A stretch of DNA of 64,000 nucleotides from Bradyrhizobium jicamae (GCF_018130695.1 NZ_JAFCJX010000002.1:248001-312000); one strand, 5' to 3'; shown: positions 1 to 8,686, counted from the first letter of the stretch. A program made the numbers and translations. The notes: a model not told the origin generated them from the letters alone.

Positions 1-132
1 TACGCCGCCTGCAGCATCGGCGGCGTGTCGCCGGATGCCGGCATGCGCCGGATCTGGATCTATCTGGCCTGGCTGTTCCTCGGGCTGTTGCTGATCACCT
101 TCGTGCCGTGGATCTCGCTGGTGTTCCTGTGA
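1..132 (+). CDS. TRAP transporter large permease (DctM-like), C-terminal fragment
   Basis: The frame is open from the first base and ends at TGA 130-132, leaving the last 43 residues of a membrane protein. The fragment has a short polar stretch containing GVSPDAGMRRIW, then one hydrophobic helix ending in VPWISLVFL. This layout matches the C-terminus of DctM-type large permeases of TRAP transporters, which import organic acids across the inner membrane with a periplasmic binding protein and a small membrane subunit. The start, the rest of the gene and the partner subunits lie left of the window. Because only the tail is visible, the family call rests on the terminal helix and is moderate. Confidence 0.6.
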   Translation, partial: YAACSIGGVSPDAGMRRIWIYLAWLFLGLLLITFVPWISLVFL

Positions 133-196
133 GATCGACGCCGGCGTCGCAGTCGCGATGCCGGCGCGCGCACAGGTGACGAGTTCCCAGGCAATC

Positions 197-424
197 TCAG
201 GACATCGCGAGGCTGACGGCCGCGGAACTGATCGTGCCGGCGCTTTGGCCGTCGCGCGCCATCGATTCGATCGCGGTCCAGTTTTCGCGGAAGATCTTCG
301 TCGCTTCGTTGGCATTGTCGGCCTGGATGGTCAGGCTGCAGGCGCGCCGCGTGCCGTTGCTGGCGAGCTGGAAGTAGAAAACGTACCCGCTGTTGTTGAG
401 TTCGCCCGAAAACTGTCCCGGCAT
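197..424 (-). CDS. hypothetical protein, 75 aa
   Basis: This small soluble-looking protein begins MPGQFSGELNNSGYVF and has no evident signal peptide or membrane helix. It holds one cysteine, and its middle reads like a helix-rich segment (ADNANEATKIFRENW). A purine-rich stretch (GAAAGAG) lies about seven bases before the ATG. It sits alone between the convergent TRAP gene and the monooxygenase gene. A reading frame on the opposite strand overlaps it but looks like a shadow. I do not recognise the family. Composition and start context make it a plausible gene, but no function is supported. Confidence 0.5.
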   Translation of the reverse strand: MPGQFSGELNNSGYVFYFQLASNGTRRACSLTIQADNANEATKIFRENWTAIESMARDGQSAGTISSAAVSLAMS

Positions 425-583
425 GGAGGCTCTTTCCCAGTTGTTGTCGTCCTGCGGCCCACACGCGCAGGATCATGCCTCGATGCGGCACGTTTGTGTT
501 GTGACGATTCCTATTCGACGCGACAGCGCATTTTGTCGGCGAGTGTTGCCGGGATTCAACACGCGCGACGTACGGCGAGCGTT

Positions 584-1795
584 CTAGCTCGCCTGCTTCA
601 TCGCCCCGGCCGGGCGATCGCCGAACGGCGAGTCGTAGAGCCAGGCCATCTTATCGCAGAACTGTTCGAGGCTGGTGTCGCGCATCAGCTGGTTCCGCAG
701 GCGCGCATGCACGCCGGCCGGATGATAGACATGGGTGCCGAGCTCGCGCGCCCCGAGCTGGACCCGCGCGGTACGGAGCAGCCTGATGCCGCGATAATGT
801 TCCAGCGCGCGCTCGGGCGCGTCACGCATCGCAGCCAGTTGTTCCGCGAGCCAGACCGCATCCTCCAGCGCCATGCAGGCGCCTTGCGCGAAATATTGCA
901 GCATCGGATGCGCGGCATCGCCGAGCAGGACGACGCGGCCGTCGATCCAGCGATCGGTGGGATCGCGGTCCGAGGTCACCCAGGCCTTCCAGTCCTTGCC
1001 GTGGTGGATGATCGCCTTGGCGCGCGGATGGATATCCCTGAAACCTTCCATCACCTCGTCATGGCTGACGGGTCTGGCGGCAAACACCTCCTTCGGATCG
1101 TTGTGGCAGGTGATGGCGAGGTTGAATACCTTCCAGCCTGACAGCGGATAATGCACGAGGTGGCATTTGGCGCCGGCCCACAGGGTCGCCGCGTTCCAGC
1201 GCAAATCTTCCGGCATCTGCTCCGCCGGAATCACGGAGCGATAGGTGGTGTGCCCGGCGACCCGCGGCGCGCCGTCATTGACCATCTGCTGGCGGATCCG
1301 GGAGCGCAGGCCATCGGCGCCAACCAGCAGGCTGCCCACGACGCGTTCGCCGGATTTCAACAGCGCGATGACTTGCGCGCCGTCCTGCTCATAGCCGGTG
1401 ACGTCGCAATCAACCCGCAGCGTGACGTTGGCGTGCGCCTCGCAGGCACGCACGAAGATGCCGTGGAGATCACCGCGATGAACCACCGCATAGGGGTTGC
1501 CGAAGCGGCGGCGGAAATAGCTGGTGAGATCGATACTGGTGATCTCTTCCGCCGAGATGGCGTCCATCAGGCGCAGCTGGTCGATGAAGACGGCGACCGA
1601 GCGGGCGGCGTCGCCGACCTTCAGGCGATCGAAGGCGTGGAAGGCGTTCGGCCCGAGCTGGATGCCGGCGCCGATCTCTTCATAGCGCGGCGCGCGCTCC
1701 AGCACGGTGACGTGAAATCCGTTCTGCGCGAGTGCGAGCGCTGCGGCGAGGCCGCCGATGCCGCCGCCGGCGATGAGGATAGGCTGTTCCGACAT
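584..1795 (-). CDS. FAD-dependent aromatic monooxygenase (3-hydroxybenzoate 6-hydroxylase / salicylate hydroxylase-like)
   Basis: This 403-aa protein is a class A flavoprotein monooxygenase, which hydroxylates phenolic acids using FAD, NAD(P)H and O2. Visible motifs are the N-terminal dinucleotide fold (GGGIGG, residues 10-15), the DG motif around 159-168 (GADGLRSRIR) and the GD motif at 292-298 (GDAAHPM). Length and motif spacing match 3-hydroxybenzoate 6-hydroxylases and salicylate 1-hydroxylases. It lies 10 bases downstream of the MarR gene on the same strand, so the two probably form an operon. Facing them are a gamma-resorcylate decarboxylase and a hydroxyquinol dioxygenase. The missing step between those enzymes is hydroxylation of resorcinol, so this enzyme may act there; that substrate is inference. 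Confidence 0.85.
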   Translation of the reverse strand: MSEQPILIAGGGIGGLAAALALAQNGFHVTVLERAPRYEEIGAGIQLGPNAFHAFDRLKVGDAARSVAVFIDQLRLMDAISAEEITSIDLTSYFRRRFGNPYAVVHRGDLHGIFVRACEAHANVTLRVDCDVTGYEQDGAQVIALLKSGERVVGSLLVGADGLRSRIRQQMVNDGAPRVAGHTTYRSVIPAEQMPEDLRWNAATLWAGAKCHLVHYPLSGWKVFNLAITCHNDPKEVFAARPVSHDEVMEGFRDIHPRAKAIIHHGKDWKAWVTSDRDPTDRWIDGRVVLLGDAAHPMLQYFAQGACMALEDAVWLAEQLAAMRDAPERALEHYRGIRLLRTARVQLGARELGTHVYHPAGVHARLRNQLMRDTSLEQFCDKMAWLYDSPFGDRPAGAMKQAS

Positions 1796-1805
1796 GTTCC
1801 CTCCG

Positions 1806-2351
1806 TCATGTTGAGGTCCCCCGCGCCGTGCGTGGACGGCTTTTCTCGGGGGGCCGCTCCTTGGTCTGTGCCTGTTTCGGCTTGATCAGTTTTTCGATTT
1901 CGCCGCTCTCGATCTCGGCTTCGATGCGGTCGAGATTTTCGTAGAGCGCGCCGAGCACGGCCTTCAGCGCGGCCGCCTCTTTCTTGGCCAGCGTGCCGGT
2001 CGCGACCTCTTCATAGTAGGCGGCGACCGGCATGAAGCGGTCATAGAGCTCGCGGCCGGCGTCGGTCAGCTCGACCTGCAGGCTGCGCTGATCGTTGGCG
2101 GGGCGTTCGCGCGAGACGAGGCCAGTCTTGTGCATGTCGGCGACCAGCCGCGACAGCGTCGACAGATCGGCCGAGGTCAGCGTGCTCAATTCGACCAGGC
2201 GAAGCGGGCGCGCCTGCTCGGCCAGCGCCGCCAGCACCCGGTACATCGGAAGCGTCAGCCCTTCCTTGCGGACGACCTGGACGAACAGGTCGCCCATCCT
2301 TATGCCCACTCTGGCCAGCAAATAGGGCAGCGAATTCGATAGTCGATACAT
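1806..2351 (-). CDS. MarR family transcriptional regulator
   Basis: This is a 181-aa winged-helix regulator when started at ATG 2351, which has a GGGG-containing leader about nine bases upstream; the frame could extend about 35 codons further, but that extension does not look protein-like. The core (MYRVLAALAEQARPLRLVEL, then a recognition region STLSRLVADMHKTGLVSR and the wing ANDQRSLQVELT) is typical MarR. The C-terminal tail is long, charged and rich in K, R and P. MarR proteins usually repress nearby catabolic or efflux genes and are released by aromatic ligands. Here it is cotranscribed with a monooxygenase and divergent from the decarboxylase operon, so it likely controls both directions. 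Confidence 0.85.
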   Translation of the reverse strand: MYRLSNSLPYLLARVGIRMGDLFVQVVRKEGLTLPMYRVLAALAEQARPLRLVELSTLTSADLSTLSRLVADMHKTGLVSRERPANDQRSLQVELTDAGRELYDRFMPVAAYYEEVATGTLAKKEAAALKAVLGALYENLDRIEAEIESGEIEKLIKPKQAQTKERPPEKSRPRTARGTST

Positions 2352-2412
2352 GGATTTATCCCCACAGCGTCGGTGTGCTGTGGGCTTAGCCATGCTTGCT
2401 CGCGTCGGCAAT

Positions 2413-2440
2413 AGTTGCATCTGATTTAGTTGCAAATGAT
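2413..2440. promoter_or_regulatory. candidate MarR operator: direct repeat in the divergent promoter region
   Basis: AGTTGCATCTGAT (2413-2425) and AGTTGCAAATGAT (2428-2440) match at 11 of 13 positions, with starts 15 bases apart. They lie between the MarR start (2351) and the decarboxylase start (2560). A TTGACA hexamer follows at 2450-2455 and could be a -35 element for the plus-strand operon, though no clear -10 follows. A role as the regulator's binding site is inferred from position only. Confidence 0.4.
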
Positions 2441-2500
2441 ATAATTCCATTGACAAGTGTTTTGAAACGGAGTGTTCTGCTTGTCAAGATGGACAAGCCA

Positions 2501-2545
2501 AGGCGCTTGAAGTTGAGGCGCTTGAAGACAAGACACCCGAAGACA
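2501..2545. repeat. 15-bp tandem repeat in the leader of the decarboxylase gene
   Basis: Three 15-base units follow one another: AGGCGCTTGAAGTTG, AGGCGCTTGAAGACA and the diverged AGACACCCGAAGACA. They run into the ribosome-binding region (AGGTGAGGA) of the decarboxylase gene. Just upstream is a short inverted repeat, CTTGTC (2480-2485) with GACAAG (2492-2497). Confidence 0.6.
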
Positions 2546-2559
2546 AGGTGAGGACACGA

Positions 2560-3534
2560 ATGCAGGGAAAGATCGCGCTGGAAGAGCACTTCGCGCTGGA
2601 AGAAACACTGAAGGACAGCGCTGGCTTCGCGCCGGCCGACGATTGGGTCGAGCTCAAGGGACGGCTGCTCGACATCCAGGAGCGGCGCTTGCGGGAGATG
2701 GATGCCAACGGCATCGAACTCATGTTGCTCTCGCTGAATGCTCCGGCGGTGCAGGCGATTCCCGATCGCGGCCGCGCAACGGAGCTGTCACAGCGTGCCA
2801 ATGATTATCTCGCCGAGCAGGTGGCGCGGCGGCCGCAGCGCTTCCAGGGCCTGGCCGCGCTGCCGATGCAGGATCCCGACGCTGCGGCGCGCGAGCTCGA
2901 TCGCTGCGTGACGTCGCTCGGCTTCCGCGGCGCGCTGGTCAACGGCTTCAGTGAGCTCGCAGGCACCGACGGCGCGCTCTATTACGACCGCAGGGAGTTC
3001 TGGCCGTTCTGGTCCGAGGTCGAGCGGCTCGACGTGCCCTTCTATCTGCACCCGCGCAATCCGCTGGCGAAGGATGCCGCGATCTATGAGGGCCATCGCT
3101 GGCTGATGGGACCGACCTGGGCGTTCGGGCAGGAGACGGCTGTGCACGCGCTGCGCCTGATGGGCTCGGGCCTATTCGATGCCTATCCGCGCCTGCAGAT
3201 CATTCTCGGCCACATGGGCGAGGGCCTGCCGTATTCGATCTGGCGGGTCGACAATCACAACAAGTGGATGCGCGCCCAGAACGTCTATCCGGCCAAGCGC
3301 AAGATCGCCGATTACTTCCGCGAGAATTTCTACATCACGACCTCGGGCAATTTCCGCACGCAGGCCCTGATCGACGCGATGCTGGAGATCGGCGCCGACC
3401 GCATCCTGTTCTCGGCCGACTGGCCATTCGAGAACATCGATCACGCCGCCGCCTGGTTCGACGTGGCGACGATCGCCGAAGGCGACCGCTTCAAGATCGG
3501 TCGCGAGAACGCGCGGACGCTGTTCAAGCTCTAA
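2560..3534 (+). CDS. gamma-resorcylate (2,6-dihydroxybenzoate) decarboxylase
   Basis: This 324-aa enzyme of the amidohydrolase superfamily removes CO2 from 2,6-dihydroxybenzoate to give resorcinol. Its numbering coincides with that known for rhizobial gamma-resorcylate decarboxylase: the metal ligands fall at E8, H10, H164 and D287, and H218, R229, F23 and F290 are also in place. The motifs are ALEEHF at the N-terminus, LHPRN, GHMGE and FSADWPF. ATG 2560 is chosen because AGGTGAGGA lies seven bases upstream; an in-frame GTG at 2548 lacks such a site. It is the first gene of a plus-strand operon with an aromatic-acid importer and hydroxyquinol dioxygenase. Homologues are called GraF or TsdA. 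Confidence 0.92.
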   Translation: MQGKIALEEHFALEETLKDSAGFAPADDWVELKGRLLDIQERRLREMDANGIELMLLSLNAPAVQAIPDRGRATELSQRANDYLAEQVARRPQRFQGLAALPMQDPDAAARELDRCVTSLGFRGALVNGFSELAGTDGALYYDRREFWPFWSEVERLDVPFYLHPRNPLAKDAAIYEGHRWLMGPTWAFGQETAVHALRLMGSGLFDAYPRLQIILGHMGEGLPYSIWRVDNHNKWMRAQNVYPAKRKIADYFRENFYITTSGNFRTQALIDAMLEIGADRILFSADWPFENIDHAAAWFDVATIAEGDRFKIGRENARTLFKL

Positions 3535-3583
3535 TCATCTCAATCTGCCGCAGAGCAGACCATTTTGACATCGGAGGGAAACC

Positions 3584-4960
3584 ATGGGCACTTCGTCTGA
3601 GATTGACGTTCATGAGGAGCTTGCCGGCGCGGCGATCAGCCCGTCGCACAAGGTCCTCGGCATTCTCATCACCCTGATCACGCTGTTTGACGGCTACGAC
3701 ACCTTCAATCCGGCCTACGTCATTCATTATGTGATGCAGCCGTGGGGACTGGTGCCGAGCCAGGCGGGGCTGCTGGTCAGCTCCGGCCTGGTCGGTTTCC
3801 TGTTCGGTGCGATCGGGCACGGCATGGTCGCCGACCGGTTCGGCCGCCGCGGCACGCTGCTCGCGGGTCTGTGGATCGTCAACGTCTTCACGCTCCTGAC
3901 GGCGCTGTTCGCCCATGACTTCCTGAGCTTCTGCGGCCTGCGCTTCGTCACCGGGCTCGGCCTCGGCGTGCTGCTGCCGCTCGGCACCACCTACATCAAC
4001 GAGCTGGCACCGCGCCGTGTCAGCAACACGTTCTCGCTGTGGGGCGTCTCGCTCGGCTGGTCGCTGGGCGGCGTGTTCGCAGGCCTCGTCGGTGTCTACC
4101 TGACGCCGCTCTATGGCTGGCCGGTGCTGTACTGGCTTGGGGCGATGTCGATCCCGCTGACGCTGGTCGTGCATGCGGTGCTGCCGGAGAGCCCGAAATT
4201 CCTCGCCGCCCGTGGGCGTAGCGATGAACTGCGTGCGCTGCTGGCGCGGCTGCGGCCGGAGCGCGCCGAGCTTTATCGCAACGCGACCTTCCGTGCGGCC
4301 GCCGGTGAGGTGACGCGCAACACGGTCAGTGCTTTGCTCAGCCCGCGCTACCGGCGCGTCTCGCTCACGATCTGGATCACGGCGTTCCTCAGCCTGTTCG
4401 CGATCTTCGGCCTCACCGGCTGGATCCCGACCGTCATGATCAAGCGCGGCGAGACCTTTGCCGCATCCTTCGGCTTCGGCGCGCTGATGCAGGCGACGTC
4501 CTTCCTCGGCGGCTTGACGCTGGCGATGCTGGCCGACCGGAAGCTCGGCCTGGTGCCGCGCTATCTCTCGGCATGGTGGGTGTTTGGCGGCGGTGCGGTG
4601 CTTGCGCTGGTGTTCGTCAGCGGCCACGGCTTCAACCTCGCGATCGTCGCGATCGCCGGCTTCTGCATCATCGGCGCGCAGCACGTGCTGAACAATTTTA
4701 CTGCCAGCTCCTACGAGACCGATTTCCGCGCCTCCGGCGTCGGCATGGAGCTCGGCGTCGGCCGCGTCGGCGCGATCCTCGGCCCTTATGTGATCGGGCT
4801 GTTGCAGCAGGCCACCGGCGGTCCCGACGTCGTGTTCTGGGCGATCGGCGGTGCGGCGATCGTCGCGGCGCTTGCGATCGGATCGCTGGGCCCGGCCTCG
4901 GCCAATCCTTCGACGGCGACCGGTGCGGCGCTGCCGGAACAGGAGACGCTCCGTGCGTGA
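3584..4960 (+). CDS. MFS transporter, aromatic acid:H+ symporter (AAHS) family
   Basis: This 458-aa inner-membrane carrier has about twelve hydrophobic segments in two halves. TM1 carries the aspartate-containing signature FDGYDTFNPAYV, like the DGxD motif of AAHS carriers such as PcaK and BenK. The loop after TM2 has the MFS motif ADRFGRRG. It starts at an ATG preceded by CGGAGGG and follows the decarboxylase after 49 bases. The dioxygenase start lies inside its last codons, so the two are translationally coupled. By context it probably imports 2,6-dihydroxybenzoate or a related hydroxybenzoate; the substrate is inferred. Confidence 0.88.
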   Translation: MGTSSEIDVHEELAGAAISPSHKVLGILITLITLFDGYDTFNPAYVIHYVMQPWGLVPSQAGLLVSSGLVGFLFGAIGHGMVADRFGRRGTLLAGLWIVNVFTLLTALFAHDFLSFCGLRFVTGLGLGVLLPLGTTYINELAPRRVSNTFSLWGVSLGWSLGGVFAGLVGVYLTPLYGWPVLYWLGAMSIPLTLVVHAVLPESPKFLAARGRSDELRALLARLRPERAELYRNATFRAAAGEVTRNTVSALLSPRYRRVSLTIWITAFLSLFAIFGLTGWIPTVMIKRGETFAASFGFGALMQATSFLGGLTLAMLADRKLGLVPRYLSAWWVFGGGAVLALVFVSGHGFNLAIVAIAGFCIIGAQHVLNNFTASSYETDFRASGVGMELGVGRVGAILGPYVIGLLQQATGGPDVVFWAIGGAAIVAALAIGSLGPASANPSTATGAALPEQETLRA

Positions 4961-5804
4961 TTTCGACGAACGCAACATCACGGATGCCGTCATCGACAGC
5001 ATGGCCGGTACGTCGGATGCGCGGCTGAAGACCGTCATGACGAGCCTGGTTCGTCATCTGCACGACTTCGTCCGCGACGTCGAACTCTCCTTCGACGAAT
5101 GGAATCAGGCGATCGAATTCCTGACCCGGACCGGGCAGACCTGCACCGATACGCGGCAGGAATTCATCCTGCTGTCGGATACGCTCGGTGTCTCCATGCT
5201 GGTGGATGCGATCAATCATCGCATGCCTGAGGGGGCGACCGAGACGACCGTGCTGGGTCCGTTCTTCGTCGCCGCCGCGCCGGACCTGCCGTCCGGCGCC
5301 GACATTTCCGATGGCATGGGCGGCGAGCCACTTGAAGTCAGCGGCACGGTGTGCTCGGCGGACGGCGTTCCGCTTGATGATGCGACCGTCGATGTCTGGC
5401 AGGCCGACGACGACGGCTATTACGACGTGCAGCAGCCCGAACGCGACTCATTCGTGCTGCGCGCGCGCTTCAGGACCGATCGGGAAGGGCGCTTCGCCTT
5501 CACCTCGATCATGCCGGCGTTCTATCCGATTCCGGATGATGGTCCGGTCGGTGACATGTTGCAGGCGCTCGGCCGTCATCCCAACCGTCCCGCGCATATC
5601 CACTTCATGATTTCAGCTGCGGGTCATGAGACGCTGATCACGCATCTGTTCGATGCCGAAAGTCCGTATCTGGATTCGGACGCCGTGTTCGGCGTGAAGA
5701 ACTCGCTGATCGCTCAATTTGCGAGGAGTGAGCGCGCAGGCGAGCAGCGGCGCACGCTCAGCTACAGGTTCGGCCTGAAACCGCTGCCATCGCAGCGACC
5801 GTAA
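4953..5804 (+). CDS. hydroxyquinol 1,2-dioxygenase (intradiol)
   Basis: This 283-aa intradiol ring-cleavage dioxygenase converts hydroxyquinol (1,2,4-trihydroxybenzene) to maleylacetate using non-heme Fe(III). The iron ligands are visible as a tyrosine in DDDGYYD (about Y157), Y191 in FYPIPDDGPVG, and H215 and H217 in RPAHIHF. The N-terminal helical linker domain is followed by TTVLGPFF, as in catechol and hydroxyquinol dioxygenases. GTG 4953 is chosen because AGGAGA lies seven bases upstream; it overlaps the transporter stop by eight bases. The gene pair with gamma-resorcylate decarboxylase points to hydroxyquinol rather than catechol. The expected next enzyme, maleylacetate reductase, is not in this window. 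Confidence 0.88.
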   Translation: MRDFDERNITDAVIDSMAGTSDARLKTVMTSLVRHLHDFVRDVELSFDEWNQAIEFLTRTGQTCTDTRQEFILLSDTLGVSMLVDAINHRMPEGATETTVLGPFFVAAAPDLPSGADISDGMGGEPLEVSGTVCSADGVPLDDATVDVWQADDDGYYDVQQPERDSFVLRARFRTDREGRFAFTSIMPAFYPIPDDGPVGDMLQALGRHPNRPAHIHFMISAAGHETLITHLFDAESPYLDSDAVFGVKNSLIAQFARSERAGEQRRTLSYRFGLKPLPSQRP

Positions 5805-5826
5805 CGCTCATCAAAGGAGATACACG

Positions 5827-6276
5827 ATGTCCGGTTCCACCGAGGTCGCGGGTCGCGATCAGTCCACGCAGCTGTCCGCTTCGCTCGTTATGCTGTTTGC
5901 GCGGCTCGCGGTCGCGCCGCTGTTCCTCTACAGCGGGATCGGCAAGGTGATGGCGTTCACGACGACCGCCGGGCGTCTCGGTGGCGCTGACGGCATCGGC
6001 GCGTTTCTCGCAGGCGGCGCGATTGCGGTTGAGCTCGGATGCGGTGTGGCGCTGATCCTCGGCCTGTTCGCGCGACAGGCAGCGGTTGCGCTGTTCCTGT
6101 TCACGATCGCGGCGACGCTGATGTTCCACAATTTCTGGGCCGCGCCGGACGCACAGGTCGTGATGCAGACGATCAACTTCCTGAAGAATCTCGGCCTGCT
6201 CGGCGCGCTGGCGCTGATCGCAGTCTACGGGCCGGGCGCCTATTCGCTGAATGCGGCCATCAAGAGCGGCGCCTGA
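5827..6276 (+). CDS. DoxX family membrane protein
   Basis: This 149-aa protein has four hydrophobic segments and the DoxX-type start of TM1 (RLAVAPLFLYSGIGKV), followed by GIGAFLAGGAIAVELGCGVALILG. DoxX proteins are small integral membrane proteins often linked to redox or aromatic metabolism; their chemistry is poorly defined. An AAAGGAG site precedes the ATG. It lies 22 bases after the dioxygenase and is probably the last gene of that operon. A role beyond this context cannot be read from sequence. Confidence 0.8.
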   Translation: MSGSTEVAGRDQSTQLSASLVMLFARLAVAPLFLYSGIGKVMAFTTTAGRLGGADGIGAFLAGGAIAVELGCGVALILGLFARQAAVALFLFTIAATLMFHNFWAAPDAQVVMQTINFLKNLGLLGALALIAVYGPGAYSLNAAIKSGA

Positions 6277-6311
6277 ATTTTCAGGCAGGGAGCAGTTCGG
6301 CGAGGAAAAAG

Positions 6312-7223
6312 CTATTCCTCGTCGCTGCCGGGCGTCCGGCGCAGCATGAAATGGCCGAACGCGGAGGCGATCGGCTTGGTTGGATCGTCCTGCCAGGCCT
6401 GCGCCTCGAAGGCGACGATGCGCCGGCCCTGCTTGACGATCGACACTTTTGCGAAACTGTCGAGCGCGCGGCCGGAGCGCAGATAATTGATCGTCAGCCC
6501 GATCGGCTTCGGCGGCGCCGCCGCGCCGAGCTCGCGCGTGACGCCGACGATCGCGGTCGTCTCCAGGAATGCGCCGGTCATGCCGCCGTGAATCGCCGGC
6601 AGGATCGGATTGCCGATGATCTTGGGCGAGAACGGCATCACCAGCGTGCCGTCGTCGCCATCGCGGATGCCGAGCCAGCGCGCGAACGGGCTGTGGGGGA
6701 AGATGCCGTTGACATCGTCGGGCGCCTCCAGCGTCGAATTCGGGCCGGGATTGGTGCGGCGGTCGCTCAGCATGTTGGTCCGGTTGGCGCCGATCATGAA
6801 GCAGCCGGTGGCAGTCGCGACCGGATCGTCCTCGGACTCCTGATAGGCCGTGGAGCGCACGAAGGCGATCGAGCGGGTGACGCGGGTGCAGACCGAATGC
6901 GCCCTGATCGCAAGGCCCGGCGTCGCCGGTTTCTGGTAGTCGATGCGCAGATCCAGCGTTGCGATGGCGCGGGTGCCGTCGAGTGCGAGCTGCACCGCCA
7001 TGCCGCAGCTCTCGTCCAGCATCGCGGTGACGACGCCGCCATGCAGCACGCCGGTCTCGGTGTCGCCGACGAAGACGGGACGATAGGGCAGGCTCGACCA
7101 GGCCTCGCCGGGCTCGGCGCGGTCCATCTGCAGGCCGCTGATATGGCCGTAGTCGGAACGGCGGGCCACGATCGCCTTGGCTAGCTCTTCGAACGGCAGG
7201 GGTTTGTTGGGTGCTTCGGACAT
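6312..7223 (-). CDS. PaaI-type thioesterase with two hotdog domains
   Basis: This 303-aa protein carries two hotdog-fold halves. The first has HGGVVTAMLDESCG at residues 61-74 and the second HGGMTGAFLETTA at 212-224, each resembling the HGG...E/D catalytic helix of PaaI/YbgC thioesterases that hydrolyse acyl-CoA esters. The two halves are related but not identical, which suggests an internal duplication acting as a pseudo-dimer. It is convergent with DoxX and stands alone on its strand. Substrate unknown. Confidence 0.8.
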   Translation of the reverse strand: MSEAPNKPLPFEELAKAIVARRSDYGHISGLQMDRAEPGEAWSSLPYRPVFVGDTETGVLHGGVVTAMLDESCGMAVQLALDGTRAIATLDLRIDYQKPATPGLAIRAHSVCTRVTRSIAFVRSTAYQESEDDPVATATGCFMIGANRTNMLSDRRTNPGPNSTLEAPDDVNGIFPHSPFARWLGIRDGDDGTLVMPFSPKIIGNPILPAIHGGMTGAFLETTAIVGVTRELGAAAPPKPIGLTINYLRSGRALDSFAKVSIVKQGRRIVAFEAQAWQDDPTKPIASAFGHFMLRRTPGSDEE

Positions 7224-7362
7224 GGGTTGGTTCTAGACCAATGCGGCGGCGCGGGCAAAGCGACCGATGTCGAATCGGCAATGATCCATGCCGGGAATGT
7301 GATGGTTTGCTGCCTGGAGGTCGTCTACGGTCGTGGCCAAGGAAGAAGCCACGGAGGACATC

Positions 7363-8628
7363 ATGCGGAGAGGTCAGGCATCGATATGGGCGGCGGCGCT
7401 GGCGCTTGCGGCCCTGCAAATCGCATCACCTCTCCGCGCGGAAACCTTGCCGGTCGGTCCGCTGGTCGGCGACCAGATGCTGTCGCCGTTCTACGTCTGG
7501 AGCAAGGATTTGCCGTCGCGCGCCGGCGTGATGCTGCGCGAGGAGCCGATGCCGGCGCAGCCGGAGATCAGCCACGCCGCGACCGCCAGCCGGATCCTCT
7601 ACACCTCCGATGACGTGCGCTGGCATTCCGGCATCGTGCCGGTGAGCGGCACGCTCTACCTTCCCAAGGGCGACTCGCCCCCGGGCGGCTGGCCGCTGGT
7701 GGCCTGGGCGCACGGCACGCTCGGCGTTTCCGATCGCTGTGCCCCGTCATGGACCGGACACAAGCCGCGCGATGCCACCTATATCGACCGCTGGCTGGCC
7801 AGCGGTTTCGCGGTGGTCGCGACCGACTATCAGGGCCTCGGCGGGCCTGGCCCGCACACCTATCTGAACTGGGAGGCCGAGGGCCGCTCGGTGCTCGATG
7901 CCGTGCGCGCGGCGCTGTCGTCGCAATCCGGCAAGCTCGCGCAAAAGGTGTTCGTCACCGGACAGTCGCAAGGCTCGGGCGCGGCGCTCGGCGCCACCCG
8001 GATTGCGCCGTCCTATGCGCCCGACGTGCCGTTGCTCGCGACCGTCGCGACCGGCGTCGTCTCGACATTTCCGGACGGTCCGTACAAGGCACCGCTGCGC
8101 ATCGAATCGCCGATCTATATCTCGCTGCTGATGCTCGGCGGCGCGCTGCCGGACGGCGCACCTTCTGTCGATAGTCTCGTCAGCGACAAGGGCAAGCCGA
8201 TCCTGACGGCGGCGCGCGAAGCCTGCACCGGCGAGATGCGCGCGGTTGCGCATAAGGATGGCATCACCGCTGATAACGTCTATGTCGAGCCGATGGCGAA
8301 GGTCGAGGCATCGCTGACGCCGGTGACCAACATGTCGATGGTACGTCTTCCGGTGCCGGTGCTGCTCGGCACCGGCCTCGCCGACAGAACGCTGGTGCCG
8401 CGCCGGCAATATGGCGCGGTGGCTGCGCTGTGCGCCGGCGGGAGCGATGTGGTCTGGAAGACCTATCCTGGCGCGACCCATAATGGCGGCCTCAACGCGG
8501 CCTTCCCGGATGCGCTCGCTTTCTTCCGCGACGCGCTCGCCGGCAACAAGCCGCAGAGCAATTGCGGCGCGATCAGCGCACCCGACGCGCCGGGCAAGGC
8601 GGCGGAGGGAATTCCGTTCAACGATTGA
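7363..8628 (+). CDS. secreted lipase-family alpha/beta hydrolase
   Basis: This 421-aa protein has an N-terminal signal peptide (MRRGQASIW, then a hydrophobic stretch ending near LRA), so it is exported. The nucleophile elbow is GQSQG at about residues 200-204 (Ser202), the oxyanion motif is AWAHGT, and likely acid and base residues are in GTGLADRT and YPGATHNGG. The overall layout resembles the secretory lipase (LIP) family, which hydrolyses esters outside the cytoplasm. ATG 7363 is chosen because GGAGGA lies five bases upstream and the signal peptide begins there; an in-frame GTG at 7333 is less likely. A terminator follows at 8687-8712. Confidence 0.8.
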   Translation: MRRGQASIWAAALALAALQIASPLRAETLPVGPLVGDQMLSPFYVWSKDLPSRAGVMLREEPMPAQPEISHAATASRILYTSDDVRWHSGIVPVSGTLYLPKGDSPPGGWPLVAWAHGTLGVSDRCAPSWTGHKPRDATYIDRWLASGFAVVATDYQGLGGPGPHTYLNWEAEGRSVLDAVRAALSSQSGKLAQKVFVTGQSQGSGAALGATRIAPSYAPDVPLLATVATGVVSTFPDGPYKAPLRIESPIYISLLMLGGALPDGAPSVDSLVSDKGKPILTAAREACTGEMRAVAHKDGITADNVYVEPMAKVEASLTPVTNMSMVRLPVPVLLGTGLADRTLVPRRQYGAVAALCAGGSDVVWKTYPGATHNGGLNAAFPDALAFFRDALAGNKPQSNCGAISAPDAPGKAAEGIPFND

Positions 8629-8686
8629 GGTGAAGCGCGTTAGTCGATTGCCGCCATCGCATCAACGTCGGTCCACAGATGAGAAG

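Noticed and set aside
158..1141. Plus-strand frame of 327 codons over the monooxygenase gene
   Set aside because: Opposite to a gene with three correct FAD motifs; no family features.
3524..5038. Antisense frame of about 500 codons over the MFS transporter
   Set aside because: Highly charged, repetitive shadow composition; the transporter has correct membrane topology and motifs.
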